Source: SAR92 clade bacterium (lineage in GTDB: Bacteria > Pseudomonadota > Gammaproteobacteria > Pseudomonadales > Porticoccaceae). Taken from it: 64,000 nt of DNA. Positions 28,852 through 39,300 of this stretch are shown here, in pieces. The DNA is taken from NCBI GenBank assembly GCA_004211905.1, contig SHBP01000001.1:124001-188000 (forward strand). The letters are read 5' to 3'. The position numbers were made by a program, and so were the translations under genes. How positions within the stretch are numbered: position 1 is the first letter of the stretch; every line of letters starts with the position of its first letter. The notes beneath the pieces are model-generated. The model did no database searches. It had not been told where the DNA came from and saw only the letters and a list, made by a program, of their open reading frames with translations.

Positions 28852-29940
28852 ATGCATGAAATTGAAGGCGACGTCGAAAATCTAGAAAATTTAGCCACAA
28901 AGATCAAATCTTGGGGGGCTGCATTCGGATTCCAACAAGTTTCTATTATTGAGCCTGACCTAAACAACGCGTCGAAGCGCCTGCAGGAATGGTTGGCAAA
29001 AGGATTTCAAGGTTCTATGGGATGGATGGGAGAACATGGTGATAAACGCTATGTTGTCGACAAGTTGGTAGATCACACAGTCAGAGTTATATCGGTACGC
29101 ATGGATTATCTTGCAGACACCAATATGATCGCGGTGTTAAGAGACGATAACAAGGCCTATATCTCTCGCTATGCCTTAGGCAGGGACTATCATAAAGTCA
29201 TTCGTAATCGACTAGCTGCTCTGATCAAAAAAATTGAACAAGAACTCCCCGAACTCAACTTATCTCAACGACCCTTTGTAGATAGTGCCCCAGTCATGGA
29301 AAAGCCAATTGCCGAACAAGCTGGTCTTGGTTGGATCGGCAAAAATACGCTGTTGCTTAACGAGTCCGCAGGCTCTTGGTTTTTTCTTGGCGAAATCTAT
29401 ACCTCCCTGAAATTACCCGTTGACAACCAAAAACAAGAAAATAAATGCGGTAACTGCCGCTCTTGTTTGAAGGTTTGTCCCACCGATGCATTCCCTGAGC
29501 CTTATGTTTTAGATGCTCGTCGCTGCATCTCATACCTCACTATTGAAAGTAAAGACGCTATACCTGAGGAGCTTCGGCCACTAATGGGTAATAGAGTATT
29601 TGGTTGTGATGACTGTCAAATCAGATGTCCATGGAACCGATTTGCTTCACTGACCCAGGAAGATGATTTCACTCCAAGACACAACCTCGATGATCCATCT
29701 TTAGTGACCTTGTTTAATTGGGATGCTGAGGACTTTTTAGAGAAAACTCAGGGATCGCCGATACGTCGCATTGGCCATGAGCGCTGGCTACGAAATATCG
29801 CGGTAGGATTGGGCAACGCATCAGGCTCCAATACTATTCTTGATGAACTTAAAGCCAAGGCTAATCACCCTTCGGCACTAGTCAGGGAGCATGTTGAGTG
29901 GGCAATCGCTCAACAAAAAGAAAAACTTAGTCTCGAATAA
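28852..29940 (+). CDS. queG: epoxyqueuosine reductase
   Basis: The cobalamin-dependent iron-sulfur enzyme for the last step of queuosine synthesis in tRNA (362 residues). The N-terminal cobalamin-binding DUF1730 part includes [15 protein letters not shown] and [20 protein letters not shown]. Two 4Fe-4S motifs follow: [12 protein letters not shown] near residue 201 and [10 protein letters not shown] near 258. A HEAT-like C-terminus closes it. Its last 14 bases overlap the 3' end of orn on the opposite strand. Confidence 0.96.
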   Translation: MHEIEGDVENLENLATKIKSWGAAFGFQQVSIIEPDLNNASKRLQEWLAKGFQGSMGWMGEHGDKRYVVDKLVDHTVRVISVRMDYLADTNMIAVLRDDNKAYISRYALGRDYHKVIRNRLAALIKKIEQELPELNLSQRPFVDSAPVMEKPIAEQAGLGWIGKNTLLLNESAGSWFFLGEIYTSLKLPVDNQKQENKCGNCRSCLKVCPTDAFPEPYVLDARRCISYLTIESKDAIPEELRPLMGNRVFGCDDCQIRCPWNRFASLTQEDDFTPRHNLDDPSLVTLFNWDAEDFLEKTQGSPIRRIGHERWLRNIAVGLGNASGSNTILDELKAKANHPSALVREHVEWAIAQQKEKLSLE

Positions 29941-30475
29941 ATACAGTTCGATAATAGGCCAACTCTGCAATTGAGTCGTGAATATCATCCATCGCCAAAT
30001 GACTCCCTTTTTTCACAAAACCATTTGCAAGGTCAGGACGCCATCGTTTGATCAATTCTTTCAGAGTACTAACGTCCAAATTTCGATAGTGAAAAAAAGA
30101 TTCTAGTTCGGGCATATAACGGACTAAAAAACGCCTATCTTGGCCAATTGAGTTACCACACATGGGTGATTGCCCTGAGGGAACCCATTGCTCCAAAAAG
30201 CTGATGGTTTGTTCCATTGCCTCAGATTCGCTAATCTGGCTAGTTCGAACACGCTCGGTCAATCCCGAACCACCGTGCTGTCGAGTATTCCAGTCATCCA
30301 TTTTAGATAGCAAGCTATCTGGCTGATTAATAACTACAGATGGGCCCTCTGCCAAGACGTTCAGCTCTGAATCAGTCACAACTGTAGCGATCTCGATTAT
30401 TCTCTCTTTCAGAGGATCCAATCCAGTCATCTCCAGATCAATCCAGATTAAATTAAGCTCATTCTTGTTCGTCAT
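29927..30475 (-). CDS. orn: oligoribonuclease
   Basis: A DEDDh-family 3'-5' exonuclease that degrades dinucleotides such as pGpG, the last step of RNA and c-di-GMP turnover. 182 residues from the chosen ATG at 30475, the family's usual length; an in-frame upstream start would add 11 residues unlike the family. [13 protein letters not shown] holds the first Asp/Glu pair, and [14 protein letters not shown] the catalytic His/Asp. It lies between queG and rsgA, as in pseudomonads. Confidence 0.96.
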   Translation of the reverse strand: MTNKNELNLIWIDLEMTGLDPLKERIIEIATVVTDSELNVLAEGPSVVINQPDSLLSKMDDWNTRQHGGSGLTERVRTSQISESEAMEQTISFLEQWVPSGQSPMCGNSIGQDRRFLVRYMPELESFFHYRNLDVSTLKELIKRWRPDLANGFVKKGSHLAMDDIHDSIAELAYYRTVFIRD

Positions 30476-30624
30476 AGGAATCCCATTTTGACATTTTGGC
30501 AACAGCAAGTCCGTTACTAGATGTTACTTAGGCTAGTAATGCTATATCCTTAGCGCCTATAACGCCAGAGATGGCCTTCAGTTACATTGGATTAATGAGT
30601 TATGAGTATTATTTTCTAAACCCT

Positions 30625-31656
30625 ATGAGCAAACGCAGACTGAGTGATCGTCAAAAAGATCGCATTCAATCCATTCAGGAACGAAGACGCCAGCGAGCGA
30701 TCAATAGCAATGCCGTGGCGGTAGAAGAGATAGAAAATCTAAATAATCTTGGTCCAGAAATACTCGGAACAGTCGTCACAAACTTTGGTGCTCAGGTGGA
30801 TGTTGAAGCCGCAGAAACAGAGATCCGGGGTCGTGTCGTCCGCTGCCATATGAGGGCTAATCTTGAGAGTTTAGTGACAGGCGATAAAGTGATATGGAGG
30901 TTTGCAGAACCACATGGAGTTATAGTTGCTCGTCAAGACCGCGAGTCAGAATTAATGCGACCAGACATCTATGGGAAATTACGGCCAGTTGCCGCGAATG
31001 TTAACCTAATCGCAATTGTCTTTTCACCCAAGCCTGCTGCTTTTAGTAATCTACTAGATCGCTACTTGGTTGCTTCTGAGGTGCAGGGCATTAAGCCAGT
31101 GCTAATCCTTAATAAATCCGACATGCTGGATAGTAGTGAGTTTGATGATATTAGTCAGTTAGTTAAAAACTATCAGTTCGTTGGATACGATGTTCTTCAA
31201 GTCTCAGCCAAAACTGGGCAGGGTATTGACGCTCTGCAAGATTATCTTGCGAAGAGTACTGCGATATTTGTAGGCCAGTCAGGAGTCGGCAAATCCTCAC
31301 TGATTAATCTCTTACAACCCGCAGCTAATATGCAAGTGGGGGCCCTATCTGTGGGTAAGGAGAAAGGCACTCATACGACCACTGTATCTAAGCTTTTTCA
31401 TTTATCTGGCGGTGGCACCCTTATCGACTCACCAGGAATAAGAGAATTTGCATTAACTCACCTTACTAAAGATCAGGTGATAAATGGCTTTGTTGACTTT
31501 CGCCCATATCTTGGCCATTGCAAATTTCGTGATTGTAATCACAATAAAGAAATTGGATGCAGCCTTCTGGCTGCTGTGGCAACCAATAAGGTGCTCGCAG
31601 ATAGATTGCACAATTATCGGCAGATACTTCTGTCGCAGGAATCTAGTCGATTGTAG
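30625..31656 (+). CDS. rsgA: ribosome small-subunit-dependent GTPase A
   Basis: A circularly permuted GTPase that checks late maturation of the 30S subunit. The order is OB fold (about 35-105), G4 motif NKSD, then the P-loop GQSGVGKSSLIN, G3 DSPGIREF, and a zinc knuckle HCKFRDCNHNKEIGC. ATG at 30625 gives 343 residues and the family N-terminus MSKRRLSDRQKDRI. An in-frame ATG at 30571 would add 18 atypical residues, but neither start has a strong ribosome binding site. It is divergent from orn. Confidence 0.95.
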   Translation: MSKRRLSDRQKDRIQSIQERRRQRAINSNAVAVEEIENLNNLGPEILGTVVTNFGAQVDVEAAETEIRGRVVRCHMRANLESLVTGDKVIWRFAEPHGVIVARQDRESELMRPDIYGKLRPVAANVNLIAIVFSPKPAAFSNLLDRYLVASEVQGIKPVLILNKSDMLDSSEFDDISQLVKNYQFVGYDVLQVSAKTGQGIDALQDYLAKSTAIFVGQSGVGKSSLINLLQPAANMQVGALSVGKEKGTHTTTVSKLFHLSGGGTLIDSPGIREFALTHLTKDQVINGFVDFRPYLGHCKFRDCNHNKEIGCSLLAAVATNKVLADRLHNYRQILLSQESSRL

Positions 31657-31709
31657 CTACTTAGAGTACTCAGCTGACACTGACTAACAGATAGATTTGG
31701 AGGCGGCTG

Positions 31710-32534
31710 ATGGCCACACCATTGCCAAGATTACTTGAACCCTCGGAATTGGAAGCGCTTCTTGGAAGAGAAGATTTGGTAATTGTCGATCTTTGTAAGC
31801 CGGACCTTTATGCTCGATCCCATGTACCTGGGGCTCTGCATCTTAAAGGAACTCAACTTATGTCAAATACACCTCCAGCACTGGGTATACATCCTAGCTT
31901 CGCAGAGATCGAATCCTTACTAAGCTACATAGGCATCAACCCATCCAAGCATGTCGTCATTTATGATGATGAGGGCGGCGGTTGGGCCGGTAGATTAGCG
32001 TGGATTTTGGATTTGGTTGGCCTACACCAGTGGTCCTATCTAAATGGCGGTATTGTTAGTTGGATCAAAGAGGGCCATATAACCCAAAAAGAAACTAATC
32101 TACCTAATCGCTCTGATCCTCAGATCGGTAGCGACTTTGCAAATCTATCTGCAACTATTGGTGCAGATCAAATTATCAATCAATTGGGTTGTCCTAACTT
32201 TGCGATTTGGGATGCTCGCCGTCTAGAGGAATATACCGGAGAAATAACACGAGCTAATCGCGGCGGTCATATTCCGGGGGCAATAAATCTTGAATGGATT
32301 GAACTGATAGATCAAAAAAATAATTTACGGATTAAACAGAACGCGCAAAATATTCTAGACGATTGCGGCCTTACTAAAGAAAAAATTATCGCTACCCATT
32401 GCCAATTACATCAACGTTCGAGCTTTACTTATATGGTTGCACGGATTCTAGGTTATGAGAAAATAACTGGATACGGTGGCTCCTGGGCTGAATGGGGCAA
32501 TCTTGACCACACGCCCATAGAGTATGGTTTTTGA
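31710..32534 (+). CDS. thiosulfate sulfurtransferase (rhodanese), RhdA type
   Basis: Two rhodanese domains in 274 residues: an inactive N-terminal one (about 10-130, DLCKPDLYARSHVPGA) and an active C-terminal one (about 160-270, WDARRLEEYTGE). The active-site loop is HCQLHQRSS with the catalytic Cys near residue 231. This matches the CQxHxRS-type loop of the RhdA found beside psd in Pseudomonas and Azotobacter, rather than the CRKGVTA of eukaryotic rhodanese. It transfers sulfane sulfur; the physiological acceptor is unknown. GGAGG lies six bases before the ATG. Confidence 0.93.
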   Translation: MATPLPRLLEPSELEALLGREDLVIVDLCKPDLYARSHVPGALHLKGTQLMSNTPPALGIHPSFAEIESLLSYIGINPSKHVVIYDDEGGGWAGRLAWILDLVGLHQWSYLNGGIVSWIKEGHITQKETNLPNRSDPQIGSDFANLSATIGADQIINQLGCPNFAIWDARRLEEYTGEITRANRGGHIPGAINLEWIELIDQKNNLRIKQNAQNILDDCGLTKEKIIATHCQLHQRSSFTYMVARILGYEKITGYGGSWAEWGNLDHTPIEYGF

Positions 32535-32578
32535 ATTTCCTTATGTAACCACTAATTTAATATTAAAGAGTAAAAACT

Positions 32579-33433
32579 ATGAGTCACAGCGCCGACATTT
32601 TTGTCGCCATTCAGCGAATACTCCCCAAGCATACTTTATCTAGGCTCGTTGGTAAGATAGCAGAGTCGAAGCGACCTTGGCTAAAGAATTTTCTAATCGA
32701 TCGAGCTATTTCAGCGTTCACTATTAATATGGAAGAGGCGACAAGTGCTGATTTAAACGATTACGACAATTTTAATGCCTTTTTTACTCGAGAACTTAAA
32801 GCAGGGACCCGACCCGTAGATATGGACGATCATAGCGTTTGTTGTCCCGCTGATGGAGTCATTAGTCAGTCAGGAATCATAGACCGACAAAGAATTCTCC
32901 AAGCCAAGGGCATTGATTATTCAGTAAGCCGTCTTTTAGGCAATTCATCTTCAGCCCAAAAATTTCAAGATGGATCTTTTGCAACCATTTATCTCTCCCC
33001 TAAAGACTACCACCGTGTGCATATGCCTATTGCCGGCAAATTGCGAACTACCCGTTACATCCCCGGCGAACTTTTCTCGGTTAACGACAAAACTGCGCAG
33101 GGTTTGGATGGCTTATTTGCGCGCAATGAACGGTTAGTCTGTGAATTTAACTCTGAGTTAGTGGGTGATTTTGCCGTTATTTTTGTTGGCGCAATGCTAG
33201 TTGCGGGTATCGAAACCGTCTGGGGCGGATACGAAAAACCAGGCCCTGGTGCTGTACGAGAGTCTGACTATTCTGATCAAGAACTTGCTTATGCCAAGGG
33301 AGAAGAAATCGGCCAATTTAGATTTGGTTCGACAGTCATTGTTTTGTTTGGCGAAAATAAAGTCTCTGGACTGGAAAACTTGAGTTTAAAAACCCCTGTT
33401 ATAATGGGAGAGAAACTGGCAATTCTCACCTAG
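32579..33433 (+). CDS. psd: phosphatidylserine decarboxylase proenzyme
   Basis: Makes phosphatidylethanolamine at the inner membrane (284 residues). The proenzyme cleaves itself at RFGSTVIVLF, where the Ser near residue 252 becomes the pyruvoyl group. FNAFFTRELKAGTRPV, CPADGVISQSG and YLSPKDYHRVHMP are family motifs, the last two with the autocleavage Asp and His. It ends 13 bases from the convergent hemE stop, with no terminator visible between them. Confidence 0.97.
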   Translation: MSHSADIFVAIQRILPKHTLSRLVGKIAESKRPWLKNFLIDRAISAFTINMEEATSADLNDYDNFNAFFTRELKAGTRPVDMDDHSVCCPADGVISQSGIIDRQRILQAKGIDYSVSRLLGNSSSAQKFQDGSFATIYLSPKDYHRVHMPIAGKLRTTRYIPGELFSVNDKTAQGLDGLFARNERLVCEFNSELVGDFAVIFVGAMLVAGIETVWGGYEKPGPGAVRESDYSDQELAYAKGEEIGQFRFGSTVIVLFGENKVSGLENLSLKTPVIMGEKLAILT

Positions 33434-33446
33434 TGCATCTCCGGAT

Positions 33447-34505
33447 CTAACTGGAGCTTGAGAACTCATGCACAGCATCGATAAAAATCTTGGCATTATC
33501 AGGGGCAATATCAGGGGTAATTCCATGACCAAGGTTGAACACATGGCCGTCATTCTTACCAAAAGATCCCAGGATTCTCTTAACCTCCCGCTGAATAACT
33601 TCTGGCTTGGCTCTTAGGATCGCTGGGTCCATGTTGCCTTGCAGAGCAACTTTATCACCAACTCGATGGCGAGCAGATCCTATATCTATCGTCCAATCAA
33701 GTCCGAGACAATCACAGCCTGTATTTGCCATAGCTTCTAACCAAAGACCACCCCCTTTGGTGAAAAGGATCACGGGTACGTCTCGGCCATCGGCCTGCTT
33801 AATCAGACCGTCGACAATCTTCGCCATGTATGTAAGAGAAAATTCAAGATAGGCACTATGGCTTAGGACACCTCCCCAGGTATCAAATATCTGTACTACC
33901 TGTGCACCTGCGAGAATCTGCGCATTTAGGTAATCAATAACAGAAAGAGCAAGTTTATCGAGTAGTTGGTGGAGTAACTCGGGCTGTGTGTATAGCATTG
34001 TTTTGGCGCGAGCAAAGTCACGACTGCTCTGCCCTTCAATCATATAGGTCGCCAATGTCCAAGGACTCCCTGAGAATCCAATTAAGGGAACACGACCATT
34101 CAGCTCTTGACGAATCATAGACACAGCATCAGTCACATAAGTTAGATCTATAGCCGTGTTAATCACCTCAAGTTGCTCTATATCTGCTTCGCTTCGCAAA
34201 GGTTTATGGAATTTAGGCCCTTCACCCTCAGCAAAATAAAGCCCTAAACCCATTGCATCAGGAATCGTTAGAATATCTGAAAAAAGAATCGCTGCATCTA
34301 ATTCAAATCTCTCAAGAGGTTGCAGAGTGACTTCACAGGCTAGTTCTGTATTTTTGCACAGGCTCATGAAGTCACCTGCCTGTCCCCTAACCTGACGGTA
34401 TTCAGGTAAATAGCGCCCTGCTTGGCGCATCATCCACACTGGTGTTTTATCAACCGGTTGCCGAGCTAATGCTCGTAAAAATCGATCGTTTTTTAATTCT
34501 GTCAT
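33447..34505 (-). CDS. hemE: uroporphyrinogen decarboxylase
   Basis: Decarboxylates the four acetate side chains of uroporphyrinogen III in heme synthesis (352 residues). The signature [16 protein letters not shown] near residue 22 binds the substrate carboxylates; [12 protein letters not shown] and [16 protein letters not shown] follow. It starts 29 bases after the diflavin reductase stop on the same strand, so it may share the gltB-like transcript. In Pseudomonas hemE likewise follows gltBD. Confidence 0.98.
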   Translation of the reverse strand: MTELKNDRFLRALARQPVDKTPVWMMRQAGRYLPEYRQVRGQAGDFMSLCKNTELACEVTLQPLERFELDAAILFSDILTIPDAMGLGLYFAEGEGPKFHKPLRSEADIEQLEVINTAIDLTYVTDAVSMIRQELNGRVPLIGFSGSPWTLATYMIEGQSSRDFARAKTMLYTQPELLHQLLDKLALSVIDYLNAQILAGAQVVQIFDTWGGVLSHSAYLEFSLTYMAKIVDGLIKQADGRDVPVILFTKGGGLWLEAMANTGCDCLGLDWTIDIGSARHRVGDKVALQGNMDPAILRAKPEVIQREVKRILGSFGKNDGHVFNLGHGITPDIAPDNAKIFIDAVHEFSSSS

Positions 34506-34534
34506 AAATAATTTAAGTCAATAAGGTGGGACGA

Positions 34535-36286
34535 CTAGTATACGTCGCGTAGATAGCGTTTTTCACGCTTTAGATTATTAACATACTCTTTGGCCTTGTC
34601 ACTACTTAGACTACCCTGAGCCGCGATAATGTCGCAAAGAGCTTGGTCCACATCTTTCGCCATGCGAGTCGCATCTCCACAAACATAAAAATAGCCGCCA
34701 TTTTCGAGCCACTGGTAAAGTTCGGCGCCATGTTCATGCATTTTATTCTGTACATAAACTTTTTCTTTTTGATCCCTCGAAAAAGCTAAATCAAGGCGCG
34801 TCAGTACACCCGCCGCCTGCATCTCTATTAATTCCTGCTCATAAATAAAATCAGATGCTCTTGTTTGATCACCAAAAAACAACCAATTTTGGCCTTTTGC
34901 ACCGCGGATTTGGCGCTCTTCTAGAAAAGCCCTGAAAGGTGCTACCCCAGTACCAGGACCCACCATAATCATTGGAGCATCGTCGTTACTAGGGATTCGA
35001 AACGCTTTGTTAGGAGATATAAAAACTCCTGCTTTACCGTTCTTTGCAATTCGATCAGCCAAAAATGTGGAGCACACTCCAAGGTGGTCACGCCCATTAT
35101 CGTTCCATCGCACTGAAGCTACCGTTAAATGAACTGAACCTGGGTGTTTATTAGGACTTGAGGAAATCGAGTATGCTCGATGCTGCAGAGGCTTAAGCAA
35201 TGCTAAAAATTCTGACGCGGAAAAATATATATCAGAGTTTAGATTCAATAAATCAAGAGTATCCTTACCCCACAGGAAGTCGGCTAAAGCCTCTTTATCT
35301 CCATTTTTGACGACGTGGGAAAACATTTCATCTTTAGCTTGAGTCTCCACAGCAGCAATAAGCTTTCGGGAGGGGGTAGCAATTTCATATTGAAATGTCA
35401 GCAGTTCAGTAAGTGATTTTTCTTGATCCTCAAGAATAGTATCGCCACTCACTAAAAGTCGCTCTATAATCTTTGCCACTAATTTGTCATCGTTTACCGG
35501 CATAACATTTAGAGCATCCCCGGTGTCATAGACTAGCCCGCTGTCCCCTAAGTCAAACTCATAGTGTCGAATCTCTTTACCAGACAATTCACCAGAAAGC
35601 AGGTGATTAACAGCTAACGTGGCCGGGTATGGATTCTTTCTATTCCAAATGGATTTGACAACTGCAGGAGTGGGTTTGTCGACTGGAGCGACCGCTTGGC
35701 CGTCATTAGCTAAAGGAATCGTTTTATTAATCCATTCCTCCGCAACATCTTCAAAATCTACATCACAATCTAACCGATCGACCAGTCGCTGAGCACCGAG
35801 CTGCTCTAGACGCACATCAAGAAGCTTCCCCGCCTGACAGAAGTCGTCATACCCAGAGTCACCAAGTGCTAAAACGCCAAACTGCATGTCGGGTAATTTA
35901 GGCATATCCGAGCTATATATGCTCTCCCAAAATAATCCTGCATTATCTGGCATTTCTCCTTCACCATACGTGGCTATGGTGATAATAACTCTCCTCATCG
36001 CCGCGAATGCTTCTATGCTCACATCATCTAAACCTTGGACTATAGCCTGAAACCCCTGCGCTTTGGCTGTAGCTGCAGCATCCATTGCTAAACCCTCTGC
36101 ATTACCGGTTTGAGTACCATAGAGAATATTAACCAAGGGCGCAGTCGATGATGCAGTATTTGCAGCTGTACCCACTTGACTCCCAGTCATTGTTTTTGCC
36201 GATTGCATACCTGCAAGGAAGCCCGCTAACCAAGATTTTTGGTCACCAGTAAAAGGAGCATCTTCTGGTATAAATGGAAGTTTCAT
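34535..36286 (-). CDS. CysJ-like NADPH diflavin reductase in the gltD position
   Basis: 583 residues with the layout of sulfite reductase flavoprotein alpha subunits. A short N-terminal lead (IPEDAPFTGDQKSWLAGFLA) precedes a flavodoxin-like FMN domain (about 50-195, LYGTQTGNAEG, TYGEGEMPDNA, LGDSGYDDFC). An FAD domain (about 215-420, RAYSISSSP) and an NADPH domain (about 430-583, VGPGTGVAPFRAFLEER, YVCGDATRMAKDV, terminal KRYLRDVY) follow. No cysI hemoprotein gene is near. It lies 15 bases after the gltB-like gene and 29 before hemE, exactly where gltD sits in Pseudomonas. It may feed electrons to the GltB-like protein; assimilatory sulfite reduction is the alternative. Confidence 0.9.
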   Translation of the reverse strand: MKLPFIPEDAPFTGDQKSWLAGFLAGMQSAKTMTGSQVGTAANTASSTAPLVNILYGTQTGNAEGLAMDAAATAKAQGFQAIVQGLDDVSIEAFAAMRRVIITIATYGEGEMPDNAGLFWESIYSSDMPKLPDMQFGVLALGDSGYDDFCQAGKLLDVRLEQLGAQRLVDRLDCDVDFEDVAEEWINKTIPLANDGQAVAPVDKPTPAVVKSIWNRKNPYPATLAVNHLLSGELSGKEIRHYEFDLGDSGLVYDTGDALNVMPVNDDKLVAKIIERLLVSGDTILEDQEKSLTELLTFQYEIATPSRKLIAAVETQAKDEMFSHVVKNGDKEALADFLWGKDTLDLLNLNSDIYFSASEFLALLKPLQHRAYSISSSPNKHPGSVHLTVASVRWNDNGRDHLGVCSTFLADRIAKNGKAGVFISPNKAFRIPSNDDAPMIMVGPGTGVAPFRAFLEERQIRGAKGQNWLFFGDQTRASDFIYEQELIEMQAAGVLTRLDLAFSRDQKEKVYVQNKMHEHGAELYQWLENGGYFYVCGDATRMAKDVDQALCDIIAAQGSLSSDKAKEYVNNLKREKRYLRDVY

Positions 36287-36301
36287 TAAACGGCCTCAGT
36301 A

Positions 36302-39300
36302 TTAACTAACGTTGGGCAAAATATCACTCAACGCATTATGTGCAAAAAGTTCTTCAAAGCTTGGTATTCGACCTAACGCAACTTTATTTTTGTGCTGCTG
36401 ATGTAATATCCAACCATAGGTAGCCGGACTATCCATTGATAAAATATTTCGCAAACTCAGAGCTTCTTTAAAATCATTGAGACGCTTGCCCGCAATCATG
36501 GCAGCAAGTTCGGCTGCACTATACCCTGAAATAGCCTCGCGTGCATGCCGAAGTAGAGCATTCATCAAAGCAAAATCTTCGGTCAAAATGAGATTGCGAG
36601 TTATTTTAATCACATTGGGATCTTCCACTGATGTTGAACCAGGAAGCTTTTTAAGGGCTATTTTTTGAGCTGCATCGAGCACCGAGTAGGTATTTATTAG
36701 CTCGAACATATCGCCACTCTCAGACAAATCAGGGTTAGGAACTGAGCCTTTCATAACAGGCTGTCCAGAACGCCACGCCTTTTTAAGCTTATTGACTTGA
36801 AATGCCGCAAGAGCATTGGCGAGTTCCTCAGCTAGCTCTTTACGCGGCTTGGCCTCTAAAATTGCTTCAGAATCCTGATACTGTAATAGTGCTCGGGGAG
36901 TTAGATAAGCAAAATTGGCGCGCTCATCACTCCAATTTTTAAGAAACCAAGACGCCTTTTTAGATCCAGTTGCTTTAGCATGCCAGTGCAACATAGTGTG
37001 TATTGCTTGAGCATGAATTTCTGCTTCCTCAGTATTATTATCTAAATAACCCAGCAGCACAGAATCGTGGCTGATACAGTGAGTGAATTTCTTGTACGGA
37101 TCATATTGATAGGCAAACCCGCCTGACATACCGTTACCGAAACCCTTAGCAAATGCTCCTAAGTTCAGAACTGCGCCATTGGTCATGTACTCTGCACAGA
37201 AATCACCTACACCTTCAACCACTGCTGTAGCCCCTGAGTTACGCACAGCAAACCGATCACCAGCCTGGCCCTCAACAAACAGTCGGCCACCAGTAGCGCC
37301 AAATAGTGCAAAATTCCCAATGAGTACATTAGTCCCAGGTTTGTCAGACCCTCCTCGTGGTGCATGGATTATGAGCTCTCCACCGCAAGCAGTCTTACCA
37401 ACACCATCATTGCAAGTCCCCGTATGGTCCATCAGCATACCGTCGTTGCAGAATGCACCATAGGATTGACCTGCAGAGCCATGAGTCGTTATTTTTATTG
37501 CATGATTCCGCAGAAACCGCCTTCCTCGCCGGTCTGTGAGCACTGCAGGTAAATCAAGATCTCCCAGCTCATGATTGAGCATGCGCTCAATATCTATGGC
37601 AAGTTGACCACCCACACTCTTATTGCGGTTATTTAATGACTGGCTATTTGGTAATTCTATTGATAGCTGCTTTTGGTCTACCAAAGCCTTCCGAATGACG
37701 CCAATAAACCCTTCGTCAACGGCATAGTCACGTTCCATATAAATTGGCTGATCGACCTTTCGCTCCTCCACTACAGTCAGCATAGCTCTGAGATCTAACT
37801 GTCCCACCGATGAGGGGTGATCTAGCAGATGAATCAAATCACAGCGGCCTCTGGCCTCGCGCAACGATCTCAACCCCAGATCCGCAAGAATCTCTCTTAC
37901 TTCATGGGCAATATTGAGTAGATATTGTCCAAGGGCTCGTGGGTCACCATCAAACACCTCAGGATTTGTCGTTAAACCCGCTGGGCATTTGATATTACAG
38001 TTCTTTGCCATGACACACTTCAGCATCATCAACGCTGTAGTACCAAACTCAAAACTATCACCGCCCATTAAAGCTGATTTAACAACGTCTGACCCTGTTT
38101 GGTGGGCTCCAGAACATCGAAGAACGACCTTTTGGCGTAATCCGTTAGCACACAAAGCTTGGTGGACTTCAGCTATACCGATCTCTGCAGCCCGCCCTGT
38201 GTACTTTAAAGAAGTAACTGAAGCCGCCCCAGTGCCTCCAGTATTACCTGCCACATTAATCACATCAGCACCAGCTTTTGCCACGCCAACTGCGATTGTT
38301 CCAATGCCATCAGAAGAGACCAGTTTAACGATCACACGCACTCTGGCGGCTTTAGCATCGTGTATAAGCTGGGCCAAATCCTCAATCGAGTATGTATCAT
38401 GATGAGGTGGCGGTGAAATTAACTCTACACCAGGGACACCACCACGCGCAGCAGCTATCTCCACATTAACCTTGGGTGCGGGCAACTGACCACCTTCTCC
38501 TGGTTTAGCTCCCTGACCAATCTTTATCTCTATCTCTTCAAGCATTGGATCGGCTAGATAGCCAGCCCAAACGCCAAAGCGCCCAGAGGCAAATTGTTTG
38601 ATACGAGAGGCGCGGATAGTGCCGTAGCGAGAAAAATGCTCACCGCCTTCCCCACAATTAGACATTCCCCCAACCATATTGGTCCCATGAGCTACTGCTT
38701 CATGGGCAGTGGCAACCAAAGCACCGTGACTCATGGCACCGGAGGCTAAAAGCGGTGTGATTTCACTGGCAGGCTGAACCTCAGCTAAATCTGCTTTTGG
38801 TTTAGCTCTGCGCAAACGACTCACGTAATCCTGAGCGGCACCGGACACATGTAACGTCAAAATATCAGTGCTAATTGATTGGTTAATGATGTCTACGCCG
38901 AAACGATCAACAAATGAAGCGGCTAAAGCATCTAACCTTCCAGGTTGATCGGCCAGAGGACCTGTCAAACGGAGTGCACATTGATCATCTGCAAGCATTT
39001 CACAGTTTAAACCACGAATAACAAAATGATTGTTTCCCGCTCTGTTAAACAACATCATCTCATGCTTAAATTCACTCGATTTAGAGAGGAATGAAACATC
39101 TGCAGGGAATGCCAAGACATCTCTTAATGCAGCGGGCCTAGTAGATCTTTCCTCTGTCATAGCTCGAGAGAAGTCTCTATATCCGGGTGTGATCTTGAAC
39201 TCATTGATTTCTTGGGGTGAAAGTCGATCAAAACTCGTGTTGGTGTATCCCTCGTCGCTAATTCCAAAAGCACCCTCCATGCGATTAAGAGTCAAAAGTC

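Noticed and set aside
30476-30508. Eleven-residue N-terminal extension of orn
   Set aside because: The downstream ATG gives the standard family length and has GGGA close upstream.
37914-38402. Plus-strand frame of 162 codons
   Set aside because: It lies opposite the conserved FMN domain of the gltB-like gene, whose minus-strand motifs are unmistakable.
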